Source: CAWECB01 sp963807465 (lineage in GTDB: Bacteria > Patescibacteriota > Minisyncoccia > Minisyncoccales > Minisyncoccaceae). From it: DNA of 64,000 bases. The notes beneath the pieces are model-generated. The model had not been told where the DNA came from. It made no database searches and worked only from the letters and a program-made list of their open reading frames with translations. Positions 37,565 through 46,005 of this stretch are shown here, piece after piece; the stretch's first letter is position 1, and each line of letters starts with the position of its first letter. The position numbers were made by a program, and so were the translations under genes. The stretch is taken from assembly GCA_963807465.1 (NCBI GenBank), contig CAWECB010000003.1, positions 248,001 to 312,000 of the forward strand, in the 5' to 3' direction.

Positions 37565-37882
37565 ATGGTAGTTGTAATTGTGAAACCACGAACCAAAACG
37601 CCTGCAGAGCAGGCATTTGCAGAGATGGTTATAAAGAACAGGTCCCTGATCATCGATTGGGTGAAAAAAGCTAACGGAGGCAATCTTTTCGGAATAACAA
37701 GGATTGACGCCAAGCTATCGGTTACCTTCAGAGACAAGAGAAGTAGAATGGTAACCCAAGGAATCGAGAAGCCGATATATCCGAGTCTGGCAATGTGTCC
37801 CAAGGTCATTCCGTCCAGGGCGAGGGTATTGGATCCGATACCGGACCTCGAAAAAGTTACCGTCACTATTTACAAGTACTAA
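37565..37882 (+). CDS. Hypothetical protein (105 residues)
   Basis: Starts MVVVIVKPRTKTPAEQAFAE and continues with LIIDWVKKANGGNLFGITR and VTFRDKRSRMVTQGIEKP. No signal peptide or membrane helix. It has its own promoter and no partner. Not recognised; the mix of short beta-like and helical stretches suggests a small soluble domain. Confidence 0.55.
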   Translation: MVVVIVKPRTKTPAEQAFAEMVIKNRSLIIDWVKKANGGNLFGITRIDAKLSVTFRDKRSRMVTQGIEKPIYPSLAMCPKVIPSRARVLDPIPDLEKVTVTIYKY

Positions 37883-37917
37883 ACCCTTTTTCTCATTTGA
37901 GTCCAAGGGTTTTCAAT

Positions 37918-37945
37918 TTGATTTTTTACGTTTTTCTGGTATAAT
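37918..37945 (+). promoter_or_regulatory. clpB promoter, extended -10
   Basis: TTGATT at 37918-37923, 16-base spacer, TATAAT at 37940-37945 preceded by TGG: the same layout as the recA promoter. The leader is about 25 bases. Confidence 0.75.
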
Positions 37946-37976
37946 TACCGTAGAATATTCTTCTAATTTTAAACAT

Positions 37977-40688
37977 ATGGACGGCATTAACTTTACAAAT
38001 AAAGCTCAGAAAATGGTCATGCAGGCCCAGAATTTGGCGAGAGAGATGGGGCAGCAGAATATTGATGCCCTGCACCTTCTTTTTGTCATGCTTTCTGGCG
38101 ACGATAATATCGTCTTGAGCCTTTTAAACAGGCTGAACATCGACATCGAAGACCTACGTAAAAAGGCGAGAAACGCCATTACTCAGATTCCGCCTGTTTC
38201 CAATATCCAGCCCTTGGGTCAATTCTATTTGACTCAGGACATGGCGAGGGTTTTGGAAAGAGCGAAGGAAGAGGCGTTGAATATGAATGACGAGTTCGTT
38301 TCCCTGGAACATCTGTTCTTGGCGCTTTTGGCTGTAAGGACGCTGGCCGGGGATATTTTGGAAAAAGCAAACTACTTAAAAACTTTTGAGTCGGAAGGAG
38401 TAAAAGAAAAACTTGATTACACTTCGGCTGCAAAAATATTCCAGCAGTTGAGGGGAGGAGAAAGAATTACCAGCCCCAACCCCGAGTCGAAACAGAAAGT
38501 CATCGAGAATTATTCGAGGAACCTAACCAACCTGGCGAAGAAGGGAAAGCTTGATCCCGTCGTCGGGCGTGAAGACGAGATAAGGAGGCTGATGCAGATA
38601 TTATCCCGAAGGACGAAGAACAATCCCGTATTGATCGGAGAGCCGGGCGTAGGCAAGACGGCGATCGTCGAAGGCCTGGCCCAGAGAATAGTCCAGGGAG
38701 TAGTTCCTGAGAGCCTCAAAGACAAGGAGGTCATAAGCCTTGACTTGGGGTCTTTGATCGCTGGAACGAGATACCGGGGGGAATTTGAGGAAAGGATAAA
38801 GGCTCTGTTGAAAGAAGTCAGGAAAGGAGAAGGCAAATACCTTCTGTTCATCGATGAATTGCATACCATAATCGGAGCTGGTTCGGCCGAGGGAGCAGTC
38901 GACGCTTCAAACCTATTGAAGCCCGCCTTGTCGAGGGGGGAGTTGAGAGCCATCGGAGCGACGACTCTCAAAGAATACCAGAAATACATCGAATCCGATG
39001 CGGCCCTCGAAAGGAGGTTCCAGCCGATTTATGTTACCGAACCGACAATAGAAGATACGATTTCTATCTTGAGGGGTATAAAGGAAAAGTACGAGCTCCA
39101 TCACGGATTGAAAATAAAAGATTCGGCATTGGTTTCCGCCGCCGAATTGTCGGCCAGATACATTACCGATAGGTTCCTGCCCGATAAAGCCGTTGACCTC
39201 ATGGACGAGGCCGCTTCGGCCCTGAGGCTGGAAATAGAATCGAATCCGATCGAACTCGAAGACCTTAAGAAAGAGATCCAGAAGAGGGAGATAGAGAGGG
39301 AAGCCCTGAAGAAAGAATTATCGGTCGCGACCGCCAAGGAAAAAGAAAGCATCGACAGAAGAGAAAAAGTGATCGCGAGAGAGCTTGCCGAATTGAATGA
39401 GAAAGCGAATGCATTCTCTGCAAGATGGACGACGGAAAAGGAAACTATTTCGAACATCAAGAACCTTAAAGAAAGGGTTGAGAAGGAGAAATACCAACTG
39501 GAACAGCTGTTGAAAGAAGGAGATTTACAGAAAGTGGCCGAGATCAAGTACGGAACACTGCCCGAATTGTTTACGAAATTAAACAAGCAGGAGAACAAGC
39601 TCGTAAGGCTACAGAAGCAGAACCCGATTTTGAAGCAGGAGATAGGCCCGGAAGAGATATCGAGGGTTGTTTCGCGCTGGACAGGCATCCCGGTCATGAG
39701 ATTGCTGGAATCGGAGGCGAACAAGCTCGAGAACATGGAAGAAGAACTGGGGAAAAGGATAATCGACCAGGAAGAAGCCATCAAAGCCGTTTCTAACGCC
39801 ATTAGGCGTTCCAGGGCCGGAATTTCCGAAGAATCAAAGCCTTTGGGTTCGTTCATGTTCCTTGGCCCCACCGGAGTTGGCAAGACCGAAACCGCCAAAG
39901 CTCTGGCCGAATTCTTGTTCAATGACGAGAATGCCTTGATCCGTATCGACATGTCCGAATACATGGAGAAGTTCGATGTGTCTAAAATGGTCGGTAGCCC
40001 TCCCGGATACGTCGGCTATGACGAAGGAGGACAACTGACTGAAAAAATTAGGCGTAGACCCTACGCTGTCATACTTCTGGACGAGATAGAGAAAGCCCAT
40101 CCCGAAGTCTTCAATATCTTACTCCAGGTTTTGGAAGAAGGACGGCTGACCGATGCCAAGGGAAGGACGGCATCCTTCAAGAATACCATTTTAATAATGA
40201 CATCGAACGTAGGATCGGACATCATCGCCAGAGAGGCTCCCTTGGGATTCGTCGATAATGGTAAATTGAGCAAGAAGGGAGGGTTGAGAGACAAGGTCCA
40301 GGCTGCTTTGAGAGAAAGGTTCAAGCCCGAGTTCTTGAACAGGATAGACGAAACGATCATCTTTGATTACCTTGGTCCGGAAGAGATAAAGCAGGTTGTC
40401 GATTTGGAGTTGAACAAGGTCCAGAAGAGGCTGAAAAAGAAAGAAATCAAGATCATCGTTTCCGAAAAAGCCAAACAGTCGCTGGCTAGGCAGGGATTCG
40501 ATCCGAACCTCGGGGCGAGGCCCTTGAAGAGGATAATCCAGAAATTAATATTGAACCCCATGGCTTTGGAGGTGGTGACCGGGAAGATAAAGGACGGGGA
40601 TACGATTTCGATTGACGCGGAAAAAGACAATATCTTCTTAAAGACCATTTCCGGAAAGAGGAAGACTAAGGCCAAGGCCAAAGTATAA
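37977..40688 (+). CDS. clpB: ATP-dependent Clp ATPase, ClpB/ClpC-type disaggregase
   Basis: Hexameric AAA+ unfoldase. The 903 residues include an N-terminal Clp repeat domain, a first AAA module with GEPGVGKT (221-228) and DELHTIIGAG, a coiled-coil middle domain (about 410-540), a second module with GPTGVGKT (near 630) and LLDEIEKAHPEVFN, and the C-terminal D2-small domain. The long middle domain favours ClpB over ClpC; no obvious ClpP-docking loop was identified. The frame is intact. It shares a base with the next gene (TAATG). Confidence 0.94.
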   Translation: MDGINFTNKAQKMVMQAQNLAREMGQQNIDALHLLFVMLSGDDNIVLSLLNRLNIDIEDLRKKARNAITQIPPVSNIQPLGQFYLTQDMARVLERAKEEALNMNDEFVSLEHLFLALLAVRTLAGDILEKANYLKTFESEGVKEKLDYTSAAKIFQQLRGGERITSPNPESKQKVIENYSRNLTNLAKKGKLDPVVGREDEIRRLMQILSRRTKNNPVLIGEPGVGKTAIVEGLAQRIVQGVVPESLKDKEVISLDLGSLIAGTRYRGEFEERIKALLKEVRKGEGKYLLFIDELHTIIGAGSAEGAVDASNLLKPALSRGELRAIGATTLKEYQKYIESDAALERRFQPIYVTEPTIEDTISILRGIKEKYELHHGLKIKDSALVSAAELSARYITDRFLPDKAVDLMDEAASALRLEIESNPIELEDLKKEIQKREIEREALKKELSVATAKEKESIDRREKVIARELAELNEKANAFSARWTTEKETISNIKNLKERVEKEKYQLEQLLKEGDLQKVAEIKYGTLPELFTKLNKQENKLVRLQKQNPILKQEIGPEEISRVVSRWTGIPVMRLLESEANKLENMEEELGKRIIDQEEAIKAVSNAIRRSRAGISEESKPLGSFMFLGPTGVGKTETAKALAEFLFNDENALIRIDMSEYMEKFDVSKMVGSPPGYVGYDEGGQLTEKIRRRPYAVILLDEIEKAHPEVFNILLQVLEEGRLTDAKGRTASFKNTILIMTSNVGSDIIAREAPLGFVDNGKLSKKGGLRDKVQAALRERFKPEFLNRIDETIIFDYLGPEEIKQVVDLELNKVQKRLKKKEIKIIVSEKAKQSLARQGFDPNLGARPLKRIIQKLILNPMALEVVTGKIKDGDTISIDAEKDNIFLKTISGKRKTKAKAKV

Positions 40689-41374
40689 TGAAATTCACCG
40701 AATACCTATTAAAGGGGATAGCAATAATATTTTTGGGGCTGTTCGGTGGCCTCACCGCCAATTATTTGGTTATCAAGAATTCTGGGAATCCGGTGCAGAC
40801 TATTAATAAGGAAGAGAAATTCTACATTCAGGAGAATACAGCCTTGACGGAAGCCGTCAAGAATAATCAAGATTCTGTCATTGGCGTTAAGACTGGAAAC
40901 AAGGTAAACGGTTCGGGTCTGATTCTAACTTCAGACGGCTTGGCCGTCACTTTGGCCGAAAACATACCTTTGGGATCGCAGTCGAATGTCTTGGTCCAAG
41001 GGCAGGAAAATTCAACTTATCAGGTCCTGAAAAGGGACCTCAAGGATAATCTGGCTTTGATCAAGCTCGATAAGAGTAACCTTCCGACCAATGGATTTTT
41101 TGACCTGTCCGGCTTACAGGTCGGAACAAGGGTATTCGTCTTATCCCAATCTTACAATTATACGATAGGATATTTTTTCCTTTCGGCCGACGAGGGCATA
41201 GTCAAAAGCTTTGACGGTAGCATAATCAAAACCAATATCGTGGACAGCGGCCGTATTGAGGGCAGTCCGGTATTCGACATCGAAGGGAGAGTCCTGGGGC
41301 TGGCGTACAAAGACAGTGCCAATTTCGTAAACATAATTCCGGTTTCAACGATTAAGACCTTTGCGGGATTGTAA
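40688..41374 (+). CDS. Membrane-anchored trypsin-fold protein lacking the catalytic His
   Basis: One N-terminal helix (GIAIIFLGLFGGLTANYLVI) is followed by a trypsin/HtrA-like barrel: GSGLILTSDGLAVTLAENI, DNLALIKLDKS, and IEGSPVFDIEGRVLGLAY. In HtrA proteases the first block ends TN.HV with the catalytic His; here the segment reads AVTLAENI, so the His is missing. The Asp-containing block (DNLALIK) and a Ser in GSPVFD remain. No PDZ domain. It is likely inactive as a protease and may bind peptides or regulate. Start is coupled to clpB (TAATG). Confidence 0.75.
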   Translation: MKFTEYLLKGIAIIFLGLFGGLTANYLVIKNSGNPVQTINKEEKFYIQENTALTEAVKNNQDSVIGVKTGNKVNGSGLILTSDGLAVTLAENIPLGSQSNVLVQGQENSTYQVLKRDLKDNLALIKLDKSNLPTNGFFDLSGLQVGTRVFVLSQSYNYTIGYFFLSADEGIVKSFDGSIIKTNIVDSGRIEGSPVFDIEGRVLGLAYKDSANFVNIIPVSTIKTFAGL

Positions 41375-41375
41375 T

Positions 41376-41813
41376 TTTCTTTGCGCGATTATTTGGTTTG
41401 AGATATGATATGAATATATCAGAAATTATTTAAACATCTTATGGTAATTACCATCAAACAAGTTCTTGGCTGGATATTGATAATCTTGGGATTATTTATA
41501 GTTTTCTGGGATATCTTGTTTTCCTATTATTTCTTTACTGCCCAGAAAGAATTCCCACAGATTTTTACTAGCCAGCAGACAGTCTCCGTTTCAGATGCCA
41601 ATTCTTCGCAGACACTGTCGGCCCAGGATCAGGTGGGACAGATTATAAGGGAACAGATGAAGGCATTGATTCCCGAGAATAGCGTGACCCAGCTCTTGAA
41701 CATGTCCAGCTGGATCATCTTCGCCTCCTTTATGCTTTGGGCAGGAGGGAAGATCGTAGGAATAGGGAACGACTTCTTAAAAGAGTAAGCACATGTTTCT
41801 TTGCGCGATTATT
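41376..41813 (+). repeat. 18-bp direct repeat pair (41376-41393 and 41796-41813)
   Basis: TTTCTTTGCGCGATTATT occurs directly after the stop of the upstream gene and again just after the 41441-41788 gene. The second copy is followed by a second GCGCGATT and a T-run. It may act as a terminator-like or recombination sequence. Confidence 0.7.
41441..41788 (+). CDS. Two-helix membrane protein, unknown function
   Basis: The 115 residues comprise an N-terminal helix (VLGWILIILGLFIVFWDIL), an outside segment of about 60 residues, and a C-terminal helix (WIIFASFMLWAGGKIVGI). The external loop is polar (DANSSQTLSAQDQVG). No family recognised. It lies between the two copies of an 18-bp repeat. Confidence 0.65.
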   Translation: MVITIKQVLGWILIILGLFIVFWDILFSYYFFTAQKEFPQIFTSQQTVSVSDANSSQTLSAQDQVGQIIREQMKALIPENSVTQLLNMSSWIIFASFMLWAGGKIVGIGNDFLKE

Positions 41814-42147
41814 GCGCGATTTTTTTTGGAGAAATAATAGTTCCTCTATCCTTTTTTTGTTGATTTGGGCATAGTTTTGTTTATGCTCCGAGGATGTCAG
41901 AAAAATGCAATATTATCCACACTTTACCAGTGGGGCTTGACAGATTTATTTATAAATGTTATCACTAATTTGCTAAAAACAAGATTTTTTAGAGGTTACT
42001 TTAAAACATATCAAAGAAGAAAAAGATTAGGTCTATCGTGTAATATCGATCAAGCGACCAAATGTGGTGCAAAGCCATGGCACGATTTCACCCCTTTTAA
42101 GGGGCAAGTACAGCAAGAAGAACACAACCCAAAACGGAGGAAAAATT
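41814..42147 (+). other. AT-rich intergenic region before the secreted repeat proteins
   Basis: About 330 bases without a convincing gene. It contains a possible promoter (TTGACA at 41938-41943, then TATCAC 17 bases on) overlapping a TTTATAAAT stretch, an 14-base CCCCTTTTAAGGGG hairpin at 42091-42104, and the strong GGAGG site at 42136-42140 of the next gene. Composition is AT-rich and then changes sharply at the next gene. Confidence 0.5.
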
Positions 42148-42603
42148 ATGTCAAAAAGAATAATGCTTTGCCTCGCGGCAGCACTTGTAGTGCTGCTTGT
42201 GGCGACAGTTGCACCAGTTGCAGCTCTGAGTAATGTGGTCACCCTGAACACTTACCAGTACGGCGGTACATATCAGGCCGTCGGCGGCAGCGTCAGTGGC
42301 TTCGGGAACAATGTTCTCGCAAACACCCTGCAGGTCGGATCTTACTCTCAGGTCGTCAGCACCAACACCAATGGCGCCTTTAACAAGGATACCCTGAAGA
42401 CAACGCAGGTCGGATCTGTATATCAGGTCGTCAGCACCAACACCGGTGGCGTCGGGAACACCATCTCCGCTACCACGACCCAGACCGACGGCAACAGCCA
42501 GAGCGTCGGCCTCGCTGCATACGGCTTTGGCAATAAAATCACGGCCAACAGCCTCCAGATCGGCAGTGGAACCCAGGTCGTCAGCATGAGCGTGGTGACG
42601 TAA
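42148..42603 (+). CDS. Secreted curlin-like repeat protein
   Basis: The ATG follows GGAGG by seven bases, an unusually good Shine-Dalgarno site for this window. A signal peptide (MSKRIMLCLAAALVVLLV..APVAA-LS) precedes about 125 residues of imperfect 25-residue repeats such as LQVGSYSQVVSTNTNG and TQVGSVYQVVSTNTGG, with GFGN/GVGN turns. The Q-x-G, N and V pattern resembles curlin or other beta-solenoid repeats, so an extracellular fibre or beta-helix is plausible. Codons (CTG, GTC, ACC, AAC) differ from the flanking genes. The source and role are unknown; acquisition is inferred. Confidence 0.7.
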   Translation: MSKRIMLCLAAALVVLLVATVAPVAALSNVVTLNTYQYGGTYQAVGGSVSGFGNNVLANTLQVGSYSQVVSTNTNGAFNKDTLKTTQVGSVYQVVSTNTGGVGNTISATTTQTDGNSQSVGLAAYGFGNKITANSLQIGSGTQVVSMSVVT

Positions 42604-42635
42604 ATCGTCTCATCTCATTTTTTGAGGTGTTCTCG

Positions 42636-43388
42636 ATGAAAAAATTCAACGCGTTGGCGATTGTTGCTGCGCTGGTCGTTTTATTCCTTGTTGCGGTACC
42701 CGCAATGGCTGATAATACCTATATTCAAGGAACCAACGGACAGATTCGTGGCAATGGAAACAGCCTCACAATAAACACCAATCAGGTGAATGGGGCTACG
42801 TCGGTATCGCAGGACAATACACAGATAGTGGTTATTCCTCAGAGTACTGTCCATTACAGCCTCATGGGCGAGATCGGACCCGTACCAGGGAATATCATGG
42901 CCATCAATCTGGGTAGCGCCCTAGTGGTTCCTATCGGCGACGAGGGATATTTCCCTCATCGTGGTGCAACCTACAACATTTCATGGATCAGCTCGGTTCC
43001 GATCAACGTTCGAGTAATCGATGGCATTGATAAGGCCAAGGTCCTGTCGAATGATGGCGTACGAACCTGGGATGATGCCTATCAGCAATATGATCCCAAT
43101 GGGATAGCACACGCCAAAGGACTGGGAACGGATTCTGGACGTCTGTATCCGAAAGGGTCAATGTTGTTTGTCGTCACTGAGCAGGACCCTAAAACGTATT
43201 CGGTTGTATTTGACACCCGGAACACCGAGGAAAGAGCTGGGACATTTCAGATCACCGACAACACAGCGGAGATAACATACTCCATCCAGTACGAGGGAGT
43301 TGCGATTCTACCTTCCCTGCACCGAACCATTATCGGCACCGTAAGTCCTTGCCAGACCGACAAAAATGGGAAAATTATTTCCTGTTAA
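42636..43388 (+). CDS. Secreted protein with short curlin-like N-terminal motif
   Basis: Starts at ATG 42636 after a GAGGTG site. The signal peptide is KKFNALAIVAALVVLFLVA..AMA-DN. The mature N terminus (GNGNSLTINTNQVNGATSVS) resembles the repeats of the preceding protein. The remaining roughly 200 residues form a domain with PSLHRTIIGTVSPC at the end and two Cys near the C terminus. It is probably co-transcribed with 42148 (33-base gap). No family recognised. Codon use and ribosome-binding site again differ from typical genes here. Confidence 0.68.
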   Translation: MKKFNALAIVAALVVLFLVAVPAMADNTYIQGTNGQIRGNGNSLTINTNQVNGATSVSQDNTQIVVIPQSTVHYSLMGEIGPVPGNIMAINLGSALVVPIGDEGYFPHRGATYNISWISSVPINVRVIDGIDKAKVLSNDGVRTWDDAYQQYDPNGIAHAKGLGTDSGRLYPKGSMLFVVTEQDPKTYSVVFDTRNTEERAGTFQITDNTAEITYSIQYEGVAILPSLHRTIIGTVSPCQTDKNGKIISC

Positions 43389-43421
43389 ATCTTTTCTTCA
43401 AAAATGTCGATTAATATCGAC

Positions 43422-43460
43422 GAGGGGGCATAGTTCAATGTAGCTAGGGTCCCCTCTTTC
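43422..43460 (+). terminator. Terminator-like hairpin after the secreted pair
   Basis: GAGGGGG and CCCCTC arms separated by about 22 bases and followed by TTTC. Imperfect; it ends the 42148-43388 transcript. Confidence 0.5.
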
Positions 43461-43644
43461 ATTTAAAGATGACTAAGCCCTTTTTTACGAAAAGGTTCAG
43501 TTTCTAAACATAGAACAACTCTTGAATAATAAGGTTGTCGCAACGAGCGACGATCCAAGGCCCCAGGTAAAATCCTTCGGCTTTTTTATTATTCCACAAT
43601 AAGACAGGCATGTATTTGAGCCAAATAGAGGTTTCAGAATTTCG

Positions 43645-43673
43645 TTGACTTTTGTTATTCCTTGCCATATAAT
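43645..43673 (+). promoter_or_regulatory. Promoter of the winged-helix gene, leaderless
   Basis: TTGACT at 43645-43650, 17-base spacer, TATAAT at 43668-43673, then seven bases to the ATG at 43681. Confidence 0.8.
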
Positions 43674-43680
43674 AATCACT

Positions 43681-44325
43681 ATGACGGAGGAGAATATAAT
43701 CAAGCTGACAAACGCCTTGTACAAGGTAACCGGCCTCTTTCCCAAAGAGGAGCCCCTTAGGTTTGCTATCAGAAAAGAAGGCTTGGACGTGCTGTTCTTC
43801 ACCACCCTTATAAAGGGCAACTCGCTCGCAATAAATCCCAAGGAAAAGGAGTATTACCTAGATAAGGCGATTTCAAAGATCGACCTTGTCTCCACGTATT
43901 TCGATATTGCCAAAGAACAGGAATGGGTAAATGAAAGGAATTTTACCATCCTTGAGAGGGAATACGAGGAATTGAGGAGGGCTTTTGACTTCGAACTTTC
44001 CAGGGTGAAAAAACCTGTAACGATCGAGAAGGTCGTCGAATTAAAGAAAGAGGAACCCCAGGTATCCGAACCCGAAAAGAAGCCGGAACCGGTAAAGATG
44101 GAAATCAAGCACATAAACTACGAGGAGCTGTCGAATGTGCAACTTAAAGTTTTGGAGATATTACAGGGCAAGGGCCAACTGAAGTCCAACCAGATCGGCC
44201 AGTTCTTTCCGGAAATGAACCCGAGGACCATAAGGAGGGAATTAAAGGGTTTGAAGGAACTGAAAATCATCAGTTCGAACGGAGGAGGGAAAATGACGGT
44301 CTATGAAATTAACAAGACCTACTAA
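43681..44325 (+). CDS. Winged-helix DNA-binding protein upstream of ECF sigma gene
   Basis: The 214 residues divide into an N-terminal helical region (about 1-110), a Lys/Glu/Pro linker (KKEEPQVSEPEKKPEP), and a C-terminal winged helix (LKVLEILQGKGQLKSNQIGQ, NPRTIRRELKGLKELKIISS). The C-terminal part resembles DeoR/MarR-type helix-turn-helix domains. It directly precedes an array of TGGACA-like boxes and the sigma-factor gene, so it is a candidate binder of that array. The start at 43681 is fixed by a promoter that leaves a seven-base leader. Confidence 0.7.
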   Translation: MTEENIIKLTNALYKVTGLFPKEEPLRFAIRKEGLDVLFFTTLIKGNSLAINPKEKEYYLDKAISKIDLVSTYFDIAKEQEWVNERNFTILEREYEELRRAFDFELSRVKKPVTIEKVVELKKEEPQVSEPEKKPEPVKMEIKHINYEELSNVQLKVLEILQGKGQLKSNQIGQFFPEMNPRTIRRELKGLKELKIISSNGGGKMTVYEINKTY

Positions 44326-44334
44326 ATTTCATTC

Positions 44335-44456
44335 TGGACATTCCGGACATGGTTCTGGACAGGAAAATAACCATTCTGGACAATGTGGACAACATCTGGA
44401 CAAAGGTAGAATAATGTGGACAATCCATTTGGACATTCCGGACATGGTTCTGGACA
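44335..44456 (+). repeat. Array of ten TGGACA/CGGACA boxes upstream of the sigma gene
   Basis: TGGACA begins at 44335, 44356, 44377, 44386, 44397, 44417, 44430 and 44451; CGGACA at 44344 and 44439. Spacings are 9, 12, 21, 9, 11, 20, 13, 9 and 12 bases, near one or two helical turns. The first three boxes and last three form a 27-bp direct repeat. The array fills the gap between the regulator stop (44325) and the sigma ATG (44478). It looks like an operator array. Confidence 0.75.
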
Positions 44457-44477
44457 TAATCAATTTTAAAAAAGATA

Positions 44478-44984
44478 ATGCAATCGCAGGAATTCAAAGA
44501 ACAATTCTTTTCACAGATATATGACGAACATGTAGATAGAATCTACCGTTTTGTTTTTTTTAAGGTTAATTCAGAAGCTATTGCACAGGATATTACTTCA
44601 GAGACTTTTACCCGCCTCTGGAAGGAGATATCCCTAGATAAAGAAGTTAAGAATCCTTCGGGTTTCCTTTTCACGATAGCGAACAATATGGTAATTGATC
44701 ATTACAGGCTAAAAGACCAGAATCCGGCCAATCTGGACAATGTGGCCTTTATGGTTGCGGACAAGGAAGATTTGGTCGGACAAGCTGTCCAGAATGACGA
44801 TATGAGGCAGGTCAAGGCTGCTTTGGCCGGCCTAAAGGACGAATACCGCATCGCCGTTTCCATGTACTATATCGAGCAGGAGCCGGTATCCGAGGTGGCC
44901 AAGGCCCTGGGCAAATCCCAGGGGGCGGCTAGGGTGGCGATCCATAGGGGGATGAAGCAATTGAGGCAGGTTTTGGAGGCATAG
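44478..44984 (+). CDS. ECF-type RNA polymerase sigma factor
   Basis: The 168 residues have region 2 (FSQIYDEHVDRIYRFVFFKV, DITSETFTRLWK, NPSGFLFTIANNMVIDHYR) and region 4 (LAGLKDEYRIAVSMYYIEQE, VSEVAKALGKSQGAARVAIHRGMKQLR). There is no region 3, typical of ECF sigma factors for envelope stress. It is followed by a terminator and by a DUF5667 membrane protein that may be its anti-sigma factor, then by the S-layer-like gene. The promoter region is packed with TGGACA-type boxes. Confidence 0.9.
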   Translation: MQSQEFKEQFFSQIYDEHVDRIYRFVFFKVNSEAIAQDITSETFTRLWKEISLDKEVKNPSGFLFTIANNMVIDHYRLKDQNPANLDNVAFMVADKEDLVGQAVQNDDMRQVKAALAGLKDEYRIAVSMYYIEQEPVSEVAKALGKSQGAARVAIHRGMKQLRQVLEA

Positions 44985-44986
44985 GC

Positions 44987-45012
44987 AAACAAGGGTAAAA
45001 CCCTTGTTTTTT
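44987..45012 (+). terminator. Terminator after the sigma gene
   Basis: AAACAAGGG, TAAAA loop, CCCTTGTTTTTT. Confidence 0.85.
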
Positions 45013-45079
45013 CTTGGTTTTATGCTATTATTACTGTAACAAAACCCCTAGTTCTACGTCTGTAATATAAAGGCCAAAC

Positions 45080-45826
45080 ATGGAAGAATTAAAGATAATC
45101 AAAAAACTAGAGTCTCTTAAAGGAACGAAACCCAACGCAGAGTGGGTTCTTTCGGCCAAAAGAGACATTATTTCCAAGCAATTTGAGAAAGCCCCTTCCG
45201 TTACTTTTGCTTCGTTCATTAATACAATATTTTCAGCCCCGAGAGTGATGGTTCCGGCCTTCGCTTCAATCATCGTTGCCTTATTAGGGTTTACGGTCTA
45301 CACGGCCCAGAGCGCTATGCCCGGGGATCGCCTCTATGCGGTAAAGCAGGCGACCGAGGATTTGCAAATGAGCGTTCTATCCCCGCAGGCCCAATCAGTG
45401 GCCAAGGTTAACCAGGCTGAAGAAAGATTGAGCGAACTTGACAACATAACGAAACAGAGCGAAAATCAGGGAAACAGATTGGCCGCTGGCATTTCTGAAG
45501 TCAAGAAAGCATTGTCAGTAGCTTCGAAAGAATTGGCAAACGTTCCCGAGAATCAGCAAGCAGCGATGGTCGGGCAGATCGTTTCGAAGATCTCTAAGAT
45601 CGAGAAGACGACCAATGCTTCAATCATCGACGACAAGAGTTCCGATTACCAGGCGTTGTATAAGTCGTTCGCGGACAGTCAAATCAAAGAACTTGAAACC
45701 AATGAAAACAATCTAACAGCCGAGCAGAAGAACCTTTTACTTAATGCGAAGGAAAGTTTTTCCGTTGGAGATTACAGTAAAGCGATAGAGTTCATTTACC
45801 AGATCCAGCCGCAGACCGACAATTAA
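45080..45826 (+). CDS. DUF5667 membrane protein, candidate anti-sigma factor
   Basis: The 248 residues have a cytoplasmic N-terminal part of about 50 residues, one membrane helix (VMVPAFASIIVALLGFTVYT), then the DUF5667 signature SAMPGDRLYAVKQATEDLQM and a long helical outside region. DUF5667 proteins are often encoded beside ECF sigma factors in these lineages, which suggests a regulatory partner role by context; direct evidence is lacking. The N-terminal region does not show a zinc-containing anti-sigma motif. Confidence 0.75.
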   Translation: MEELKIIKKLESLKGTKPNAEWVLSAKRDIISKQFEKAPSVTFASFINTIFSAPRVMVPAFASIIVALLGFTVYTAQSAMPGDRLYAVKQATEDLQMSVLSPQAQSVAKVNQAEERLSELDNITKQSENQGNRLAAGISEVKKALSVASKELANVPENQQAAMVGQIVSKISKIEKTTNASIIDDKSSDYQALYKSFADSQIKELETNENNLTAEQKNLLLNAKESFSVGDYSKAIEFIYQIQPQTDN

Positions 45827-45917
45827 GCGTCGCGGTTATTCTCTCTCCGCTTATACGGATAGAGAATAGATGCGATAGAAGTGATAAGAAAGTAATCTTC
45901 CAGTCCCGTTCTAAGGT

Positions 45918-45957
45918 GAGGTTCATCTTCAGGAGATATCTCTTGAGGATGAATCTC
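45918..45957 (+). promoter_or_regulatory. Leader hairpin 1 upstream of the S-layer-like gene
   Basis: GAGGTTCATCTTCA (45918-45931) pairs with TGAGGATGAATCTC (45944-45957) as 14 bp including two G-U pairs. The 12-base loop itself contains GAGATATCTC. No T-run follows. Confidence 0.65.
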
Positions 45958-46005
45958 AAGAAGGAAAAAGGGATTGAGAGAGAAAGTCGTTTATAAGAGT
46001 CTTAC

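Noticed and set aside
41865..42233. 122-residue + strand frame before the curlin-like gene
   Set aside because: No family features, it overlaps the better supported start at 42148 with its Shine-Dalgarno site, and it reads that gene out of frame.
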